IMG/VR virus record: IMGVR_UViG_3300032893_000150
Span: 1-39,630 of that record
Origin: a virus
DNA: 39,630 nucleotides
Direction: 5' to 3' (one strand)
Shown here piece after piece: positions 15,121 to 24,915 of the stretch. Both the position numbers and the translations under genes were made by a program. The notes beneath the pieces were generated by a model that was not told the DNA's origin, searched no databases, and saw nothing but the letters and a program-made list of their open reading frames with translations. Position 1 is the first letter of the stretch, and every line of letters begins with the position of its first letter.

Positions 15121-15205
15121 TCCCGTCGTCGTTGTCATGCGCGCGCTGGCGCAACCCTCAGAAGGCTGCGGTGGCGCGCGCGAAATTCCACAGGAGCGGA
15201 ACACT

Positions 15206-15448
15206 ATGGCAGACAAAGCTTTCCAACATGCCGATGGCGGTTTGCGCGAGCAATTGCTCGCCAACGTCGTCAACACCGAGCGGCCGTTCATGGAGCGGTT
15301 CATCTCCGGCGTTGCGCTGATGACCACGCGGGCTGTGCTCGATGAAGTCAACAAGCGCGGCTTGGCGCTGCCCGGCACCGAAGGCCACGATGCGGCGCCG
15401 GCGACCAGTCTCCCGAAGCCGGAAGTGAAACCGGAAGGTGCCAAATGA
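15206..15448 (+). CDS. Hypothetical head-module protein
   Basis: 80 residues from ATG 15206, chosen because GGAGCGG precedes it; an in-frame ATG at 15137 lacks one. Helical centre (LREQLLANVVNTERPFMERFIS), Pro/Lys-rich tail. It overlaps the next gene by four bases. Unknown function. Confidence 0.6.
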   Translation: MADKAFQHADGGLREQLLANVVNTERPFMERFISGVALMTTRAVLDEVNKRGLALPGTEGHDAAPATSLPKPEVKPEGAK

Positions 15449-15783
15449 ACGCGCCGGCGCCCGAACCAAAGTTCAAGAAGCCGGTGCTCGGCAACGATGT
15501 TTATTTCTTCGACGAAACGCGCATGCAACCGCATGCGCCGGGGCCGTGCCCGCCGATCGCCGCGAAGGTGACGGGCTTCGGCTTCGGCGGCCTGGCGCTG
15601 ACGTGCTTCCCGCCTGGCGCCGGCACGCTGCCGGCGGAAAAGGTCAAGCACAAAAGCGAAGTCGAGGGCGACGCTGGCCGCAAGAAGTGGTGGGAATGGC
15701 CGGCGGAATACAACGCGGCGCAGAAAGCCGCCGCCGACGCTGCCGCCGCGAAGGCTGAAGCCGCCAAGACCGCGAAGAAGTGA
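15445..15783 (+). CDS. Hypothetical head-module protein
   Basis: 112 residues. The centre (GNDVYFFDETRMQPHAPGPCPPIAAKVTGFGFGGLALTCFPPG) looks like a small beta-rich SH3-like domain; the end is an Ala/Lys helix (AAADAAAAKAEAAKTAKK). Similar small proteins sit upstream of portal genes in many podoviruses, but no role is known to me. Confidence 0.6.
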   Translation: MNAPAPEPKFKKPVLGNDVYFFDETRMQPHAPGPCPPIAAKVTGFGFGGLALTCFPPGAGTLPAEKVKHKSEVEGDAGRKKWWEWPAEYNAAQKAAADAAAAKAEAAKTAKK

Positions 15784-15786
15784 GCC

Positions 15787-15981
15787 ATGAGCGATAACGT
15801 CGTCAGGTTCCGCGATGTCGAGAAGCGTTCGCGCGAGCCTGACGGCGTTCCCTGCCGCGATCCTGCCGAAGCCGAGATCATCAATCTGCCTGTCGTCCCG
15901 CGCGATCAGGCAATGCGCAAGCCGCCGATCGTGATCCTCGCGCTGCCGGAGAACGAATTTCCGGAGCAAGGCCAGCAATGA
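15787..15981 (+). CDS. Small hypothetical protein
   Basis: 64 residues, with start and stop close to or overlapping its neighbours (the stop overlaps the portal ATG). Charged N-terminus (NVVRFRDVEKRSREPDG), then IVILALPENEFPEQGQQ. No recognised domain. Confidence 0.55.
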   Translation: MSDNVVRFRDVEKRSREPDGVPCRDPAEAEIINLPVVPRDQAMRKPPIVILALPENEFPEQGQQ

Positions 15982-17597
15982 GCGATTATCGCGACGCCAT
16001 CCTCAAGCAGCACGCGATCGACAAGGAAGTGCGCGCGATCGAGGAACCGCATTGGCGCGAAATCGCGGCCTTCCTGCGTCCCGACGATCGCGATTTCGAC
16101 GCGCACGTGCAGCGCCGGCGCGACGACACGCCGATCTTCAACATCGAGCCGATCCTCGCCACCGAAGATTTCGAGGGCGGTTTTTTCTCGACCGCGACCA
16201 ATCCGCAGAACCGTTGGGGCGAGCTGTCGACCGGCGATGAAGATCTCGACAAGTACCAGCCGGTGAAAGCGTGGCTGTGGCGACGCACCAATCAGATCCT
16301 CGCCAGCTTCACGCCGGCGGTGTCGGCGTTCTATTCAGAAATGCCGGATTTTTACGGGCATATCTGCTGCTTTGCCTTCTCCGGATTTTGGTCGACAGAG
16401 GATGTCGGCAAAGGCGCCTTTGTCGATCGCACCATCCCGGTGAACGAGAGCTTCATCCGCACCGACATCAACGGCCGCGTTAACGGCTTCGGCCGCGAGT
16501 TCAATGTGCTCGGCAGCCAGGCGCTGGCAAAGTGGCCCGGCCATCCGGGGCTCAAAGAGGTCAAGGAAACCGATCATTACGTCATCGTGCATGACGTATT
16601 TCCGAACCCGGAATATGAGCCGGGGCGACTAGGTATCCGCGGCATGCCGTTCCGCGCCGGATACGTCTCGCCGGATCTGAAAGATTTTGCCGTCGATGAC
16701 GGCTTTTACGAATTTCCCTATGCCGTCCCGCGCTGGAAGCGGCGATCGGGGCGGCCTTATCCCACCGGCATCGGCCACACGATCCGCGCCGAAGTGGTGA
16801 TGATCAACGAAATGGACCGCAGTAATATCGTTGCGGCGCAGTTCGCGGCCGAGCCAACCTTGCTGATGCACGAAAAAGCCAAGGTGCTTGCCGCCGATGT
16901 CGAGCCGAACGCGATCCTCTATGGCACGATGACGCCGGACGGCAAGAAGCTGGCAGAAACGCTCGATCGGCACCAGGACCTGCCGGTATCGGTCGAGATG
17001 ATGAAATCGCGCATCGAGACATTGCGCAAGGCAACGCGATGGGGCCTGACGCAGCTCATCGCCGCGCGCCCGCAGATGACAGCCACGGAATTTTTGGGCC
17101 TCAAGCAAGCCGATCTCGAATTGATGGGGCCGGGGCTGGTCCGGGTGCAGAACGAAGGTTTGGCCGTGCTGTTTGCGCGCCGCTACAACATGCTCGATCG
17201 CGCCGGGCTGTTTGATGGAGATCCGCCGCCGCCGGAGCTGATCGGCAAGCCACTCGCGATCAAGTTCAAGTCGGAACTGGCGCGTATGCTCAAAGTCGCG
17301 GAAGCGCAAGGCGCACTGCAGATGATGAACGCCGCACTGCCGCTCGCTCAGGTACGGCCTGACGTGCTCGATAATTTCGATCTCGATCAGTGGTCCATCA
17401 TCGTTCATGACGGCTTCATGTCGGATCCGACCGTGTTGATGGATCCGCGCAAGCGCGACGCCATGCGGGCGCAGCGCGCGGCGCAGCAACAGGCAATGGC
17501 GAAGCTGCAGATGGCCGACCAGGCGGCCAATATTCACGCCACCATCGCGCACGCCAATCAGGCGCAGACGCTGGCGAGCGGAAGGGCGCAGCAGTGA
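15978..17597 (+). CDS. Portal (head-tail connector) protein
   Basis: 539 residues, the normal size for T7 gp8-type portals. The opening is typical of the bacteriophage head-to-tail connecting family: an initial helix with W-R-E-I-A-A-F-L-R-P, then IFNIEPILATEDFEGGFFSTATNPQNRW and later RWGLTQLIAARPQMTATEF. The C-terminal 60 residues are Gln/Ala-rich coiled coil. It would form the dodecameric DNA gate to which terminase and tail tubular A dock. It overlaps its upstream and downstream genes by four bases. Confidence 0.9.
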   Translation: MSDYRDAILKQHAIDKEVRAIEEPHWREIAAFLRPDDRDFDAHVQRRRDDTPIFNIEPILATEDFEGGFFSTATNPQNRWGELSTGDEDLDKYQPVKAWLWRRTNQILASFTPAVSAFYSEMPDFYGHICCFAFSGFWSTEDVGKGAFVDRTIPVNESFIRTDINGRVNGFGREFNVLGSQALAKWPGHPGLKEVKETDHYVIVHDVFPNPEYEPGRLGIRGMPFRAGYVSPDLKDFAVDDGFYEFPYAVPRWKRRSGRPYPTGIGHTIRAEVVMINEMDRSNIVAAQFAAEPTLLMHEKAKVLAADVEPNAILYGTMTPDGKKLAETLDRHQDLPVSVEMMKSRIETLRKATRWGLTQLIAARPQMTATEFLGLKQADLELMGPGLVRVQNEGLAVLFARRYNMLDRAGLFDGDPPPPELIGKPLAIKFKSELARMLKVAEAQGALQMMNAALPLAQVRPDVLDNFDLDQWSIIVHDGFMSDPTVLMDPRKRDAMRAQRAAQQQAMAKLQMADQAANIHATIAHANQAQTLASGRAQQ

Positions 17598-17956
17598 AGC
17601 TTGAAAAGCACATTGCGGCCATGCAGCCGGGCGCCGCGCGCGAGCATGTGTTGCCGCCGCCGCCGGCGCGACGCGCTGCAGCGGCGCTCAAAGGCTGGAT
17701 GCTGACATGGTTTCCGGTCGCGTGGCCGGATCGAATGCGCCGCGTCCAGGTCGCCGCGCAATATCGCGATATCGGCAAGGAAGCGCTGGCCGATATCGCC
17801 ATGCGCAATTTCCTGTTTGAGCCGTTCCCGCGCCAGTTCGACCCGCAATACTGCATCGGCCGGCGCGATGCGGCGCTCGAAATTTTCCAGATGGCGCGCG
17901 TCGATCCGCGCGACGTCGGCGATATTTCAGTCACGACACAAGGAGCGGACAAATGA
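17594..17956 (+). CDS. Hypothetical protein between portal and scaffold
   Basis: 120 residues, coupled by overlap to both the portal and scaffold genes. A Pro/Ala-rich N-terminus precedes a helical domain with MLTWFPVAWPDRMRRVQVAAQYRDIGKEALADIAMRN. A gene of this size in this place is seen in related podoviruses; its function is unknown to me. Confidence 0.6.
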   Translation: MKLEKHIAAMQPGAAREHVLPPPPARRAAAALKGWMLTWFPVAWPDRMRRVQVAAQYRDIGKEALADIAMRNFLFEPFPRQFDPQYCIGRRDAALEIFQMARVDPRDVGDISVTTQGADK

Positions 17957-18900
17957 TGCGACGTTTCAGTTTTCAACGGTTGCCGATGTTTGACGGTGCC
18001 GGCGGCGGCAGTGGCGGCGGCGCTGGCGCTGGCGCCGGCGCGGGTGCCGGAGCTGGCGGCGGAGGTGGCGGCGGCGATCCGTGGTGGGAGCCGCTTCGAC
18101 CGCAGCTCGATCCGGACACTCTGGGCTATCTCGACGGCAAAAAATTTCCGTCGCAGCTCGATCAAATCAAGGCCGGCGCACTGTCGGACAAGATGGCGCG
18201 CGATCGCAACGTCATTCCGCGGCCGGATCCGGCGAAGCTCGGCGATTGGGAAGGCCTGCGCCTGCTCGGCTATGATCCTGACGTCGGCAAATACGGCGCC
18301 GCGATCAAGCCGCCGAAGCTGCCGAACAACGGCCAGCATGACGCCGAAATGTTCGATCACATGGTCAAGGCCGCGCACAAGCGTCAAGTCCCGCCGGCGA
18401 TGGTCGAGGGGCTGATGCAGGACATGAACGATTTTGTCGTTGGCCGGCTGTCGGCGCTGGCGAGCAAGGGCATCAACGACGAAAAGGCAATGTGGGACAC
18501 GCTGCGCGGCGAGTGGAAAGAGAATTTCGACGTCAAGAAGGAAAACGCCGCGCGGGCCTTCAAGACGTTCGGCATCGGCGCCGACGACAGCGCCGAGCTG
18601 GAAAAAGTGCTCGGCTCGCCGCGCCTGGTCAAGACCTTCGCCGGCCTGTTCGACAAGTTCAAGATGGGTGAAGGCCAGCTCGAAGGCAACGACGGCCTCG
18701 GCGGTCCTGGCGGCAGCGGCCCGACGCCGGCGGCGGCGGCGGCCGAGATGCGGCGGCTCGAAGCCGATCCGGAGTTCATCAAGGCGTTCACCGATCGGCA
18801 GCATCCGCAGCACGCCGACAAGGCCGCGCAATACAACAAGCTCGCCGATGCCGCCGCCAAGGATCCGGAATGGCAGGCGAAGCTCAAGGGCCGGAAATAA
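17953..18900 (+). CDS. Capsid scaffolding protein
   Basis: 315 residues. An N-terminal Gly/Ala low-complexity linker (residues about 15-41) is followed by W-W-E-P-L and a mainly helical, charged body, with a C-terminal basic helix ending in DPEWQAKLKGRK. Position directly before the major capsid gene and the absence of any enzymatic motif fit scaffold. The Gly/Ala tract is probably length-variable. Confidence 0.75.
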   Translation: MMRRFSFQRLPMFDGAGGGSGGGAGAGAGAGAGAGGGGGGGDPWWEPLRPQLDPDTLGYLDGKKFPSQLDQIKAGALSDKMARDRNVIPRPDPAKLGDWEGLRLLGYDPDVGKYGAAIKPPKLPNNGQHDAEMFDHMVKAAHKRQVPPAMVEGLMQDMNDFVVGRLSALASKGINDEKAMWDTLRGEWKENFDVKKENAARAFKTFGIGADDSAELEKVLGSPRLVKTFAGLFDKFKMGEGQLEGNDGLGGPGGSGPTPAAAAAEMRRLEADPEFIKAFTDRQHPQHADKAAQYNKLADAAAKDPEWQAKLKGRK

Positions 18901-18903
18901 CGA

Positions 18904-18930
18904 TTGACGCGCGGGCAGGGCGGCTAGGGT
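18904..18930 (+). promoter_or_regulatory. Promoter-like motif TTGACG-N15-TAGGGT before capsid gene
   Basis: One of four copies of the same motif and spacing in the genome. It lies four bases after the scaffold stop and would give a transcript with a leader of about 160 nt for the major capsid gene. Confidence 0.55.
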
Positions 18931-18936
18931 CGCTTT

Positions 18937-19096
18937 GCCCGCACCCTTGTCCCGCAAGGCCTGGCTGCTAGGGGGCGAAAGCCGCCCCGCCGATCGCAGG
19001 CTTACCGATAGGCGAGGCCCGCCGGATCCGCACTGAACGGATCTTGGCCGCACCCTCTCCGAATGAACCCGAAAACTCATTCAGGAGGGCACGGCA
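18937..19096 (+). promoter_or_regulatory. Structured 5' leader of the capsid gene
   Basis: Contains GATCCG-N7-CGGATC (19025-19043), a GC-rich hairpin around GGGGGCGAAAGCCGCCCC, and GAATGA-N10-TCATTC (19061-19082) that ends exactly where the strong Shine-Dalgarno AGGAGGG (19083-19089) begins, with ATG at 19097. The hairpins may stabilise the highly expressed capsid mRNA and present the ribosome site. Confidence 0.55.
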
Positions 19097-20071
19097 ATGG
19101 CCGGTCCAGTCTCAGACACCTACAAGCTGACGTACAATCGGCTTGTGCTGCTCGCGACGCAGCAGAAGCAGTCGCGTTTCACGCCGGGGTTCACCTACGC
19201 GCCCGATCTGTCGGGCCGGCAGAAGATGATCCTCGATCTGATCGAGCCCACGGAAGCCATCGTCAACGGCATCCGCGGCGGCGACACCCCGAACATCGAC
19301 GCCAATCATGAGCCGGTTTGGGTCCAGCCGATCCAGCTCGAATGGGGCAAGCTGATCGAGAAGGAAGATTACATCAAGGCGCTCACGGACTACGAAAGCC
19401 CGTATGTGCAGAACGGCGCCGCCGCCATCACCCGCGGCCGTGACCTGGTGTTTGCGACCGCCATTCTCGGCAATCGCATCATCGGCCTCGATGGCACGAC
19501 CGTGTCGGCCTACGGCACCACGTTCGTCAACCAGGCCGGCGGCACGTCGAACCGCTATGTGCCGAACACGGTGGGATCGGCGGACGGCCAGACCGCTGTT
19601 GGCATGAACGTGCGCAAGCTCAATCGCGGCAAGCGCATCATGCAGCAGCAATACGTCGAAACCGACTATGAGGAATTCTGGTTTGTCGGCAACGCGCAGG
19701 CCGGCGAAGAACTGTACAACGACATCATCACCATCAACACCGACTACGCCAAGATGGCGGTGCTCGATCAGCAGGTCAGGACGGTCAAGCGCGTCGCAGA
19801 CACCAACATCGTGCAGTACGAGAACATGCCGGCGACGCCGGCGGTGCCGGGCGATGCCGGCGGCGGCGGCGATTACATCGGCGCCATGTGGTGCAAGTCG
19901 GGTGTGTATTACGGCGATTTCGACCCGCTGACGACGCAGGCCGAGCCGAACCCGGCGAAGAAGTATCGCATCCATCCGTACATGGAAAACTGGTTCGGCG
20001 CGACGCGCGCGGAAGATCAGAAAGTCGTTCTGGTCGGCAACGCGCAGACCCCGCCGGGCATCAACGGCTAA
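19097..20071 (+). CDS. Major capsid protein
   Basis: 324 residues with an excellent ribosome site. The sequence pattern (QQKQSRFTPGF, then RNLVFATAILGNRIIG-like and VGMNVRKLNRGKRIMQQQ, ending with an HPYMENWFGATR motif) is that of the HK97-fold capsids of BPP-1/Bbp17-like podoviruses; I recognise the type, not an exact homologue. Scaffold upstream and tail genes downstream confirm the role. Followed by a GC-rich inverted repeat at about 20087-20111 in the short gap to the next gene. Confidence 0.88.
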   Translation: MAGPVSDTYKLTYNRLVLLATQQKQSRFTPGFTYAPDLSGRQKMILDLIEPTEAIVNGIRGGDTPNIDANHEPVWVQPIQLEWGKLIEKEDYIKALTDYESPYVQNGAAAITRGRDLVFATAILGNRIIGLDGTTVSAYGTTFVNQAGGTSNRYVPNTVGSADGQTAVGMNVRKLNRGKRIMQQQYVETDYEEFWFVGNAQAGEELYNDIITINTDYAKMAVLDQQVRTVKRVADTNIVQYENMPATPAVPGDAGGGGDYIGAMWCKSGVYYGDFDPLTTQAEPNPAKKYRIHPYMENWFGATRAEDQKVVLVGNAQTPPGING

Positions 20072-20140
20072 CCGCGTAATGCGTCGGCGGCGCCGCGCTC
20101 GCGCGGGCCGCCTGTGCCTCTCAATCAGGAGCAAAGCCAA

Positions 20141-20728
20141 ATGCGCAACTTGAAGTCAAAATTGCTGATCGCGGTGGCCGCGGCTGCGCTGTTCGCAGCG
20201 CCGGCGCTCGCCGGCGTCGTCAACACCTTCGGCCAGGGCGACGTCAATCCGAAATCGACGGCGACCAACCCGGTCGCGGTCGAGGAAGTCTTCGCGTCGG
20301 GTCATGTCAAGCAGATCATTTCGACGATCGCTGTCAATTCGACCGATAGCGCGACGTCGATCTATCACATCGGCTTTGTGCCGACGAATGCGGTGCTCGA
20401 TCCGTCGTCGCTGGTCTATGGGTCGGGCATCACCGGCCTGACGTCGATGAGCTGCGGCTTCGGGGCGAACCCGCAGCCGGCCAACTCGCAGATCGGCACC
20501 TGGTCCGCGCTGCCGAATGCGCTGGTCAACGCACAGGATTGGCACACTGCGGCATCGTTCTCGCTGATGTCGGCGGTATCGGTCGCGAACTATGGGCAGA
20601 AGGTCTATCAGATGCTTGGCCTTTCGCTCGATCCCGGCGGCGTGGTCGAAGTCATATGCACCGTGAACACTGGCCCCTCGGCCAATGGCACGCTGCAGTT
20701 CTTTCTCAAGGGCAACAACTTCAACTAA
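20141..20728 (+). CDS. Secretion-signal-bearing protein beside the capsid gene
   Basis: 195 residues from ATG 20141 (AGGAG upstream). The first 24 residues form a textbook Sec signal: basic MRNLKSK, a hydrophobic Ala/Leu core, cleavage after ALA. The mature part is a Ser/Thr/Asn-rich beta-type domain with VNSTDSATSIYHIGFVP, and Cys residues in MSCGFG and EVICTVN. Related domains in virion modules would be head decoration proteins, but a signal peptide is unexpected for a cytoplasmically assembled capsid. A secreted or surface function is the alternative. Confidence 0.65.
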   Translation: MRNLKSKLLIAVAAAALFAAPALAGVVNTFGQGDVNPKSTATNPVAVEEVFASGHVKQIISTIAVNSTDSATSIYHIGFVPTNAVLDPSSLVYGSGITGLTSMSCGFGANPQPANSQIGTWSALPNALVNAQDWHTAASFSLMSAVSVANYGQKVYQMLGLSLDPGGVVEVICTVNTGPSANGTLQFFLKGNNFN

Positions 20729-20743
20729 GCGGGGGACGCCGCA

Positions 20744-21478
20744 ATGCCCTATCGGGCACAAACGGCGCTTGAAGCTGCCAATCTGGCGCTCTCCACGATC
20801 GGGGAGCCGCCGATTGGCAGCTTTCAAGATAGCAGCTCGCGCGCACGCGTGATCCGGGTCTGGTACGGCACGGTGCGCGATCGCACGCAGCGCCAGCATG
20901 ATTGGGGCTTCGGCTCGGCCTGGTTCGTGCCGCCGATGTCGCCGATCGCGTCGCTCGGCCATCTGAAAAACCGCTTCATCATGCCGGAAGATTGTTTGAA
21001 GGTGCGCGACGTGCGGCCTTACCGGCCGAACGTCGCCAACCAGACCGGCATTTCAATTACAGATCCGAACATCATCGCCGAGCTGGAAAGTCTGACGACG
21101 AAGCCGATCGGCTCGCGCGAATGGACGATGGAAGCCGCGAGCGTCGGCCCGCTCGATACCGCGCCGAGCGCGATGGTGTTTGTCACCAACATGCAGGCGC
21201 CGATCGCGAATTATTCGCGGCGCGTCGACAACGTGCGGCTATGGTCGCCGGATTACGTCGAAGCCTTTGTCAAGGATCTGGCCGGCGCGATCGCGCCGGA
21301 GATCGCCAAGGACATCAACGCCGGCGAGAAGAAAGCGGCTGAAGCCGAAGCCATCATCGACGACGCCGCGCGCACCGATAGCCGCGAGCAATCGCCGCGC
21401 CACGTCTCGCGCACAACGTCATGGGTGCGCTCGCGCTTTATCGGCGGTGGCTGGCGCACCGGCCGGCCGCCGTTCTGA
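20744..21478 (+). CDS. Tail tubular protein A (gp11-like)
   Basis: 244 residues; size and order match T7 gp11-type tail adaptors. Characteristic helical start (ALEAANLALSTIGEPPIGSF), then VWYGTVRDRTQRQHDWGF, and a later VEAFVKDLAGAIAPEIAKDI. It forms the ring between portal and nozzle. The C-terminus is basic (WVRSRFIGGGWRTGRPPF). Confidence 0.85.
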   Translation: MPYRAQTALEAANLALSTIGEPPIGSFQDSSSRARVIRVWYGTVRDRTQRQHDWGFGSAWFVPPMSPIASLGHLKNRFIMPEDCLKVRDVRPYRPNVANQTGISITDPNIIAELESLTTKPIGSREWTMEAASVGPLDTAPSAMVFVTNMQAPIANYSRRVDNVRLWSPDYVEAFVKDLAGAIAPEIAKDINAGEKKAAEAEAIIDDAARTDSREQSPRHVSRTTSWVRSRFIGGGWRTGRPPF

Positions 21479-21487
21479 GGCGCGGGC

Positions 21488-24286
21488 ATGGCCTTCTCGG
21501 TCGAAGTCGCAAAAACCACCTTCGCCGCCGGCGAGCTGTCGCCGGAAATGCGTGTGCGCTCGGATCTGGCGAAGAACCAAACCGGCTGCTGGTTTCTGGA
21601 AAACATGGTGGTGCTGCTCGAAGGCGGCGTCACGCGGCGGCCGGGCACGCAAATGGTGATGCCGTACAAGGATCCGACGCAGACGGCGGATTTCGTGCCG
21701 TTCCGTTTTTCCGGATCTGGCTCGAACGCTTATCTGATCGTCATCAATGGCGGCGCTGCTCGCTTCGTGCTCGGAAATGCCGTCGTCGTCATCGGCGGCG
21801 GCAACAACGATCCCTATGAGGTCGCGGTCCCCTATACCGATGCCGATCTCGGCGGCGCCGGCGCCGCGAGCCCCGGCGTGTCGAACCTCTATTCGGCCTA
21901 TGAAGGCAATGTCGTCTGGCTGTTCTGCGACGGCCATGCGCCGAACACGTTGACGCGCAACGCCGACAATTCTTGGACGCTCGCGCCCTATGTGACCCAG
22001 CCATCGGTGCCGTCGCCGCAAGGCGGTTGCATCGCGCCGATCGCGAACGAAAATCTGGACCCGGCGCAGACGATCGGCGCGAGTGCAGTCAGCGGCAATA
22101 TCACGCTCACGGCCTCGGCGGGTTTCTCCGGCGCCGGCGGCACTGTTCCAAACGGCTTTCAGCAAGGGCATGTCGGCTCGGTCTGGCGGCTCGACGAGAG
22201 CAATCTGGCGCTGACGCCGGAATGGTCCGCCGATGAAAACGTGTCGCCGCCGGTGTCGGTCGCGGCCTTGGGTTCGGCCTTCGGCAATATGACCAATAAC
22301 AGCCACGCGATCGACACGGTGGCGGCGGATGCGGCGACGTCGACAACCGGGGCCGGCTATGTCGGCGGCTTGATGACATCGGCGCCGATAGTCTCGGTGT
22401 TGATTGCGCCGCCGACATCGGGTGCGTTCTCATCCGCCGGCGCCGTTGATCTGATCTCGTTTCAGCTTTACGGCAAAAACGGGACGCCGGGCAGCGGCAC
22501 CGATGGCGTACTGCTTGGATCCGGCGCCTGCGCCGGCAACGCCGCGAACATCACCATCAACTCCAACGATGCGATCACCGATTACACCGATGTCTGGGTG
22601 AATTGGGTCAACTCGGTCAGCGGCGCCACGATCTCCATCCACATGACGGTTTCGGTTTCGACGGGCGCCGCCGTGCTACGCCGCTTCAACGGTAACGTCT
22701 ATCAGGCACTGAATGCCGGCAATGCCGGCGCCAATTCGCCTGTTCATACGTCTGGCGAAGTTCTCTCCGGCCAGGGCGGCGTGAACTGGCTCTACGTCCA
22801 TCGCGATCGCGGCTTCGTTTTAATTACCGCCGTTGCCGACAGCCGGCACGCCAGCGCCATCGTGCTCGAACGATTGCCCGACAGCGTCGTTGCGCAAGCC
22901 ACGGCGAACTGGTGGCCCTCCGCCTGGGATGGCATCAACGGCTGGCCCGATCGCGTGCGCGTCATCAACAATTCGCTGTTCACGACGCGGCAGAACAAGT
23001 TCTGGATCACGCAGCCCGGCACCTTCAATAATTTCGACATCACCGACCCTACGTCGGCACAGAGCGCGATCTATGGCACGCTGGTATCGCCGAACGGCTC
23101 GCTGGCCTGGATCGAAGCGATCATGCGCGGGCCTTTCACCGCGGTCCTCACACGCGACGAAGAATGGGTCTTTGCCGGGCAAAATCCGTTCAACGCGACG
23201 ACGATCCAAAATCTAGATCCCTATCCGACCGGGCAAACCGGCTCGGCGCAGCACAAGCCCGACGCCGCCGAAGGCGGCCTTGTCTGCATCAACCGTTCGC
23301 GCGATCGCGCGCTGTTTCGCGAGCTGGATTTCAATGGCGTCATGCCGCGCGTGAAAGAGGAAGAACTGACGATCTCTGCTAGACATATCCTAAAGCGCCG
23401 CGGCGGCGGCGCTTTAGGCGTCTCGCGGCAACAGGATCCGAACAACATCAACTGGTTTTGGTGCGCCAACGGCCTGGTGGTCGGCAACTCGCTGATGAAG
23501 GAGCAGCAAGTCAATGGCTGGCATCGCCATCCGCAGCACGCCGCGACGCAAAGCCAGGTCGAGCGCATGGCGACGATCCCCTCTAACGATGAGGGCGTGA
23601 GCTGGACCTATTTGGCGACCAAGCGAACGATCAACGGCACGTTGGCGCGCTTCGTCGAATTGCTGCAGCCGTTCTTCCTGCCGCCGGCGAGCAATGACGA
23701 GGACAGCCCTGATGACGATGCCACGGCGGAAAATGCCTGGTTTCTCGACTGCGCGCTGCAGTACCAGGGCGTGGCGACGCCGCGGCTCACCGGCCTTAAC
23801 CACCTTGCGAACACGCAAGTCGCCGTGCATGCCGATGGCTGCACGCTGACGCAGGCGAACGGCCAGCCGTTCACGGTCGCTGCCGATGGCTCGCTCGAGC
23901 TGCCGCGGCTCACGACAAACGCAATTGTCGGCCTGCCGATCTCCTACCGCATCCGGCTTCTGCCGCTCGATCTGACCACGCCGAAAGGATCGACCGCCGG
24001 CGCGGCGCAGAAGGCCAATCATTTGTTCCTGCGCGTGGTCAATTCGCGCGGCGGTTATGTCGCGGTCAATCCGCGGGAAGGCGGCCCGGCCGATCGCATC
24101 GAATATCCGGGCGGCGATTTCCAGACCTTCGGCGATCCGATCCCGCTCTATACCGGCGTGATCCGCACGCCTGGCCTGCAGGCGCCGGTGGCCGATGAGT
24201 GCATCGTCGAGATCTCCGGCAGCGACACCATGCCGTTCACGTTGTCGGGCGTCGATCCTGACATCATCGTTGAGGAAAGCGACTAA
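21488..24286 (+). CDS. Tail tubular protein B / tail nozzle (gp12-like)
   Basis: 932 residues. It begins like the family (TTFAAGELSPEMRVRSDLAKNQTGCWFLENMVVLLEGGVTRRPG-type segment) and is long and beta-rich, ending in a region with TPGLQAPVADECIVEISG. T7 gp12 is about 790, so this one carries extra domain material in the middle (about 190-420). It overlaps the next gene by TAATG. Expected role: nozzle at the tail tip. Confidence 0.88.
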   Translation: MAFSVEVAKTTFAAGELSPEMRVRSDLAKNQTGCWFLENMVVLLEGGVTRRPGTQMVMPYKDPTQTADFVPFRFSGSGSNAYLIVINGGAARFVLGNAVVVIGGGNNDPYEVAVPYTDADLGGAGAASPGVSNLYSAYEGNVVWLFCDGHAPNTLTRNADNSWTLAPYVTQPSVPSPQGGCIAPIANENLDPAQTIGASAVSGNITLTASAGFSGAGGTVPNGFQQGHVGSVWRLDESNLALTPEWSADENVSPPVSVAALGSAFGNMTNNSHAIDTVAADAATSTTGAGYVGGLMTSAPIVSVLIAPPTSGAFSSAGAVDLISFQLYGKNGTPGSGTDGVLLGSGACAGNAANITINSNDAITDYTDVWVNWVNSVSGATISIHMTVSVSTGAAVLRRFNGNVYQALNAGNAGANSPVHTSGEVLSGQGGVNWLYVHRDRGFVLITAVADSRHASAIVLERLPDSVVAQATANWWPSAWDGINGWPDRVRVINNSLFTTRQNKFWITQPGTFNNFDITDPTSAQSAIYGTLVSPNGSLAWIEAIMRGPFTAVLTRDEEWVFAGQNPFNATTIQNLDPYPTGQTGSAQHKPDAAEGGLVCINRSRDRALFRELDFNGVMPRVKEEELTISARHILKRRGGGALGVSRQQDPNNINWFWCANGLVVGNSLMKEQQVNGWHRHPQHAATQSQVERMATIPSNDEGVSWTYLATKRTINGTLARFVELLQPFFLPPASNDEDSPDDDATAENAWFLDCALQYQGVATPRLTGLNHLANTQVAVHADGCTLTQANGQPFTVAADGSLELPRLTTNAIVGLPISYRIRLLPLDLTTPKGSTAGAAQKANHLFLRVVNSRGGYVAVNPREGGPADRIEYPGGDFQTFGDPIPLYTGVIRTPGLQAPVADECIVEISGSDTMPFTLSGVDPDIIVEESD

Positions 24287-24912
24287 TGGATCGGCTCACG
24301 ATCATGGCGCTCGGTTCGACGATGCTCACGGCGTTGTCGAAAATCGGCACCGGCTATGCCAATTCTCAGGTCGACAGGCTGCAGCAAGGCATCGCGACCA
24401 ATAATGCTGCGCTGCTGCGGAACAAGGCGAACGCAGAGGCGAGCGAAGGGCAATTATCGCTTGATGAAGCGTCGCTCAATCAAAGCCGCACCATCGTGCA
24501 AGTCAATCGCACGCTCGGCGCTGAAACCGGGAAATTCGCGGCGTCCAATCTCGATCCGACGTCGGGCTCGCCGCTTTTGCTTGAAGGCTTCTCGGCCTCG
24601 CAGGCGGCGACCGATATGGCGCTGATCGGCGCCAAGGGCGAACTCGGCAACGCGCAATCGCTGCTCAATGCAGCCGGCACCATGTCGCAGCGCGCCGGCC
24701 AGGTCGGCCAGGCCGCGGCGTTCGGTGCTAAGGCGACATCGGACATCATGACCGGATATCTCGGGGCCGGGACGTCCTTCCTGTCCGGCCTCGGCGCCAA
24801 TAACGGCGCGCAATGGGGCGCGCTGAAATCGGCGACGAGCGGCATTGCATCCGGCCTCGGCAACTTTGCCGGCAATTTTTTCGTTCCCAGCTTCAGCGCA
24901 TCGCAGAGCTAA
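24286..24912 (+). CDS. Internal virion protein, gp14-like
   Basis: 208 residues. Hydrophobic Gly/Ala/Ser-rich with helical heptad-like stretches (QGIATNNAALLRNKANAEAS; LDEASLNQSRTIVQVNRTLG), resembling T7 gp14 (196 residues), which forms the outer-membrane part of the ejection channel. Position between nozzle and transglycosylase genes supports it. Confidence 0.75.
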   Translation: MDRLTIMALGSTMLTALSKIGTGYANSQVDRLQQGIATNNAALLRNKANAEASEGQLSLDEASLNQSRTIVQVNRTLGAETGKFAASNLDPTSGSPLLLEGFSASQAATDMALIGAKGELGNAQSLLNAAGTMSQRAGQVGQAAAFGAKATSDIMTGYLGAGTSFLSGLGANNGAQWGALKSATSGIASGLGNFAGNFFVPSFSASQS

Positions 24913-24915
24913 AAA

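Noticed and set aside
17416-19080. A 554-codon open frame antisense to portal end and scaffold
   Set aside because: It runs through the capsid leader and scaffold genes and has no recognisable domain or start signal.
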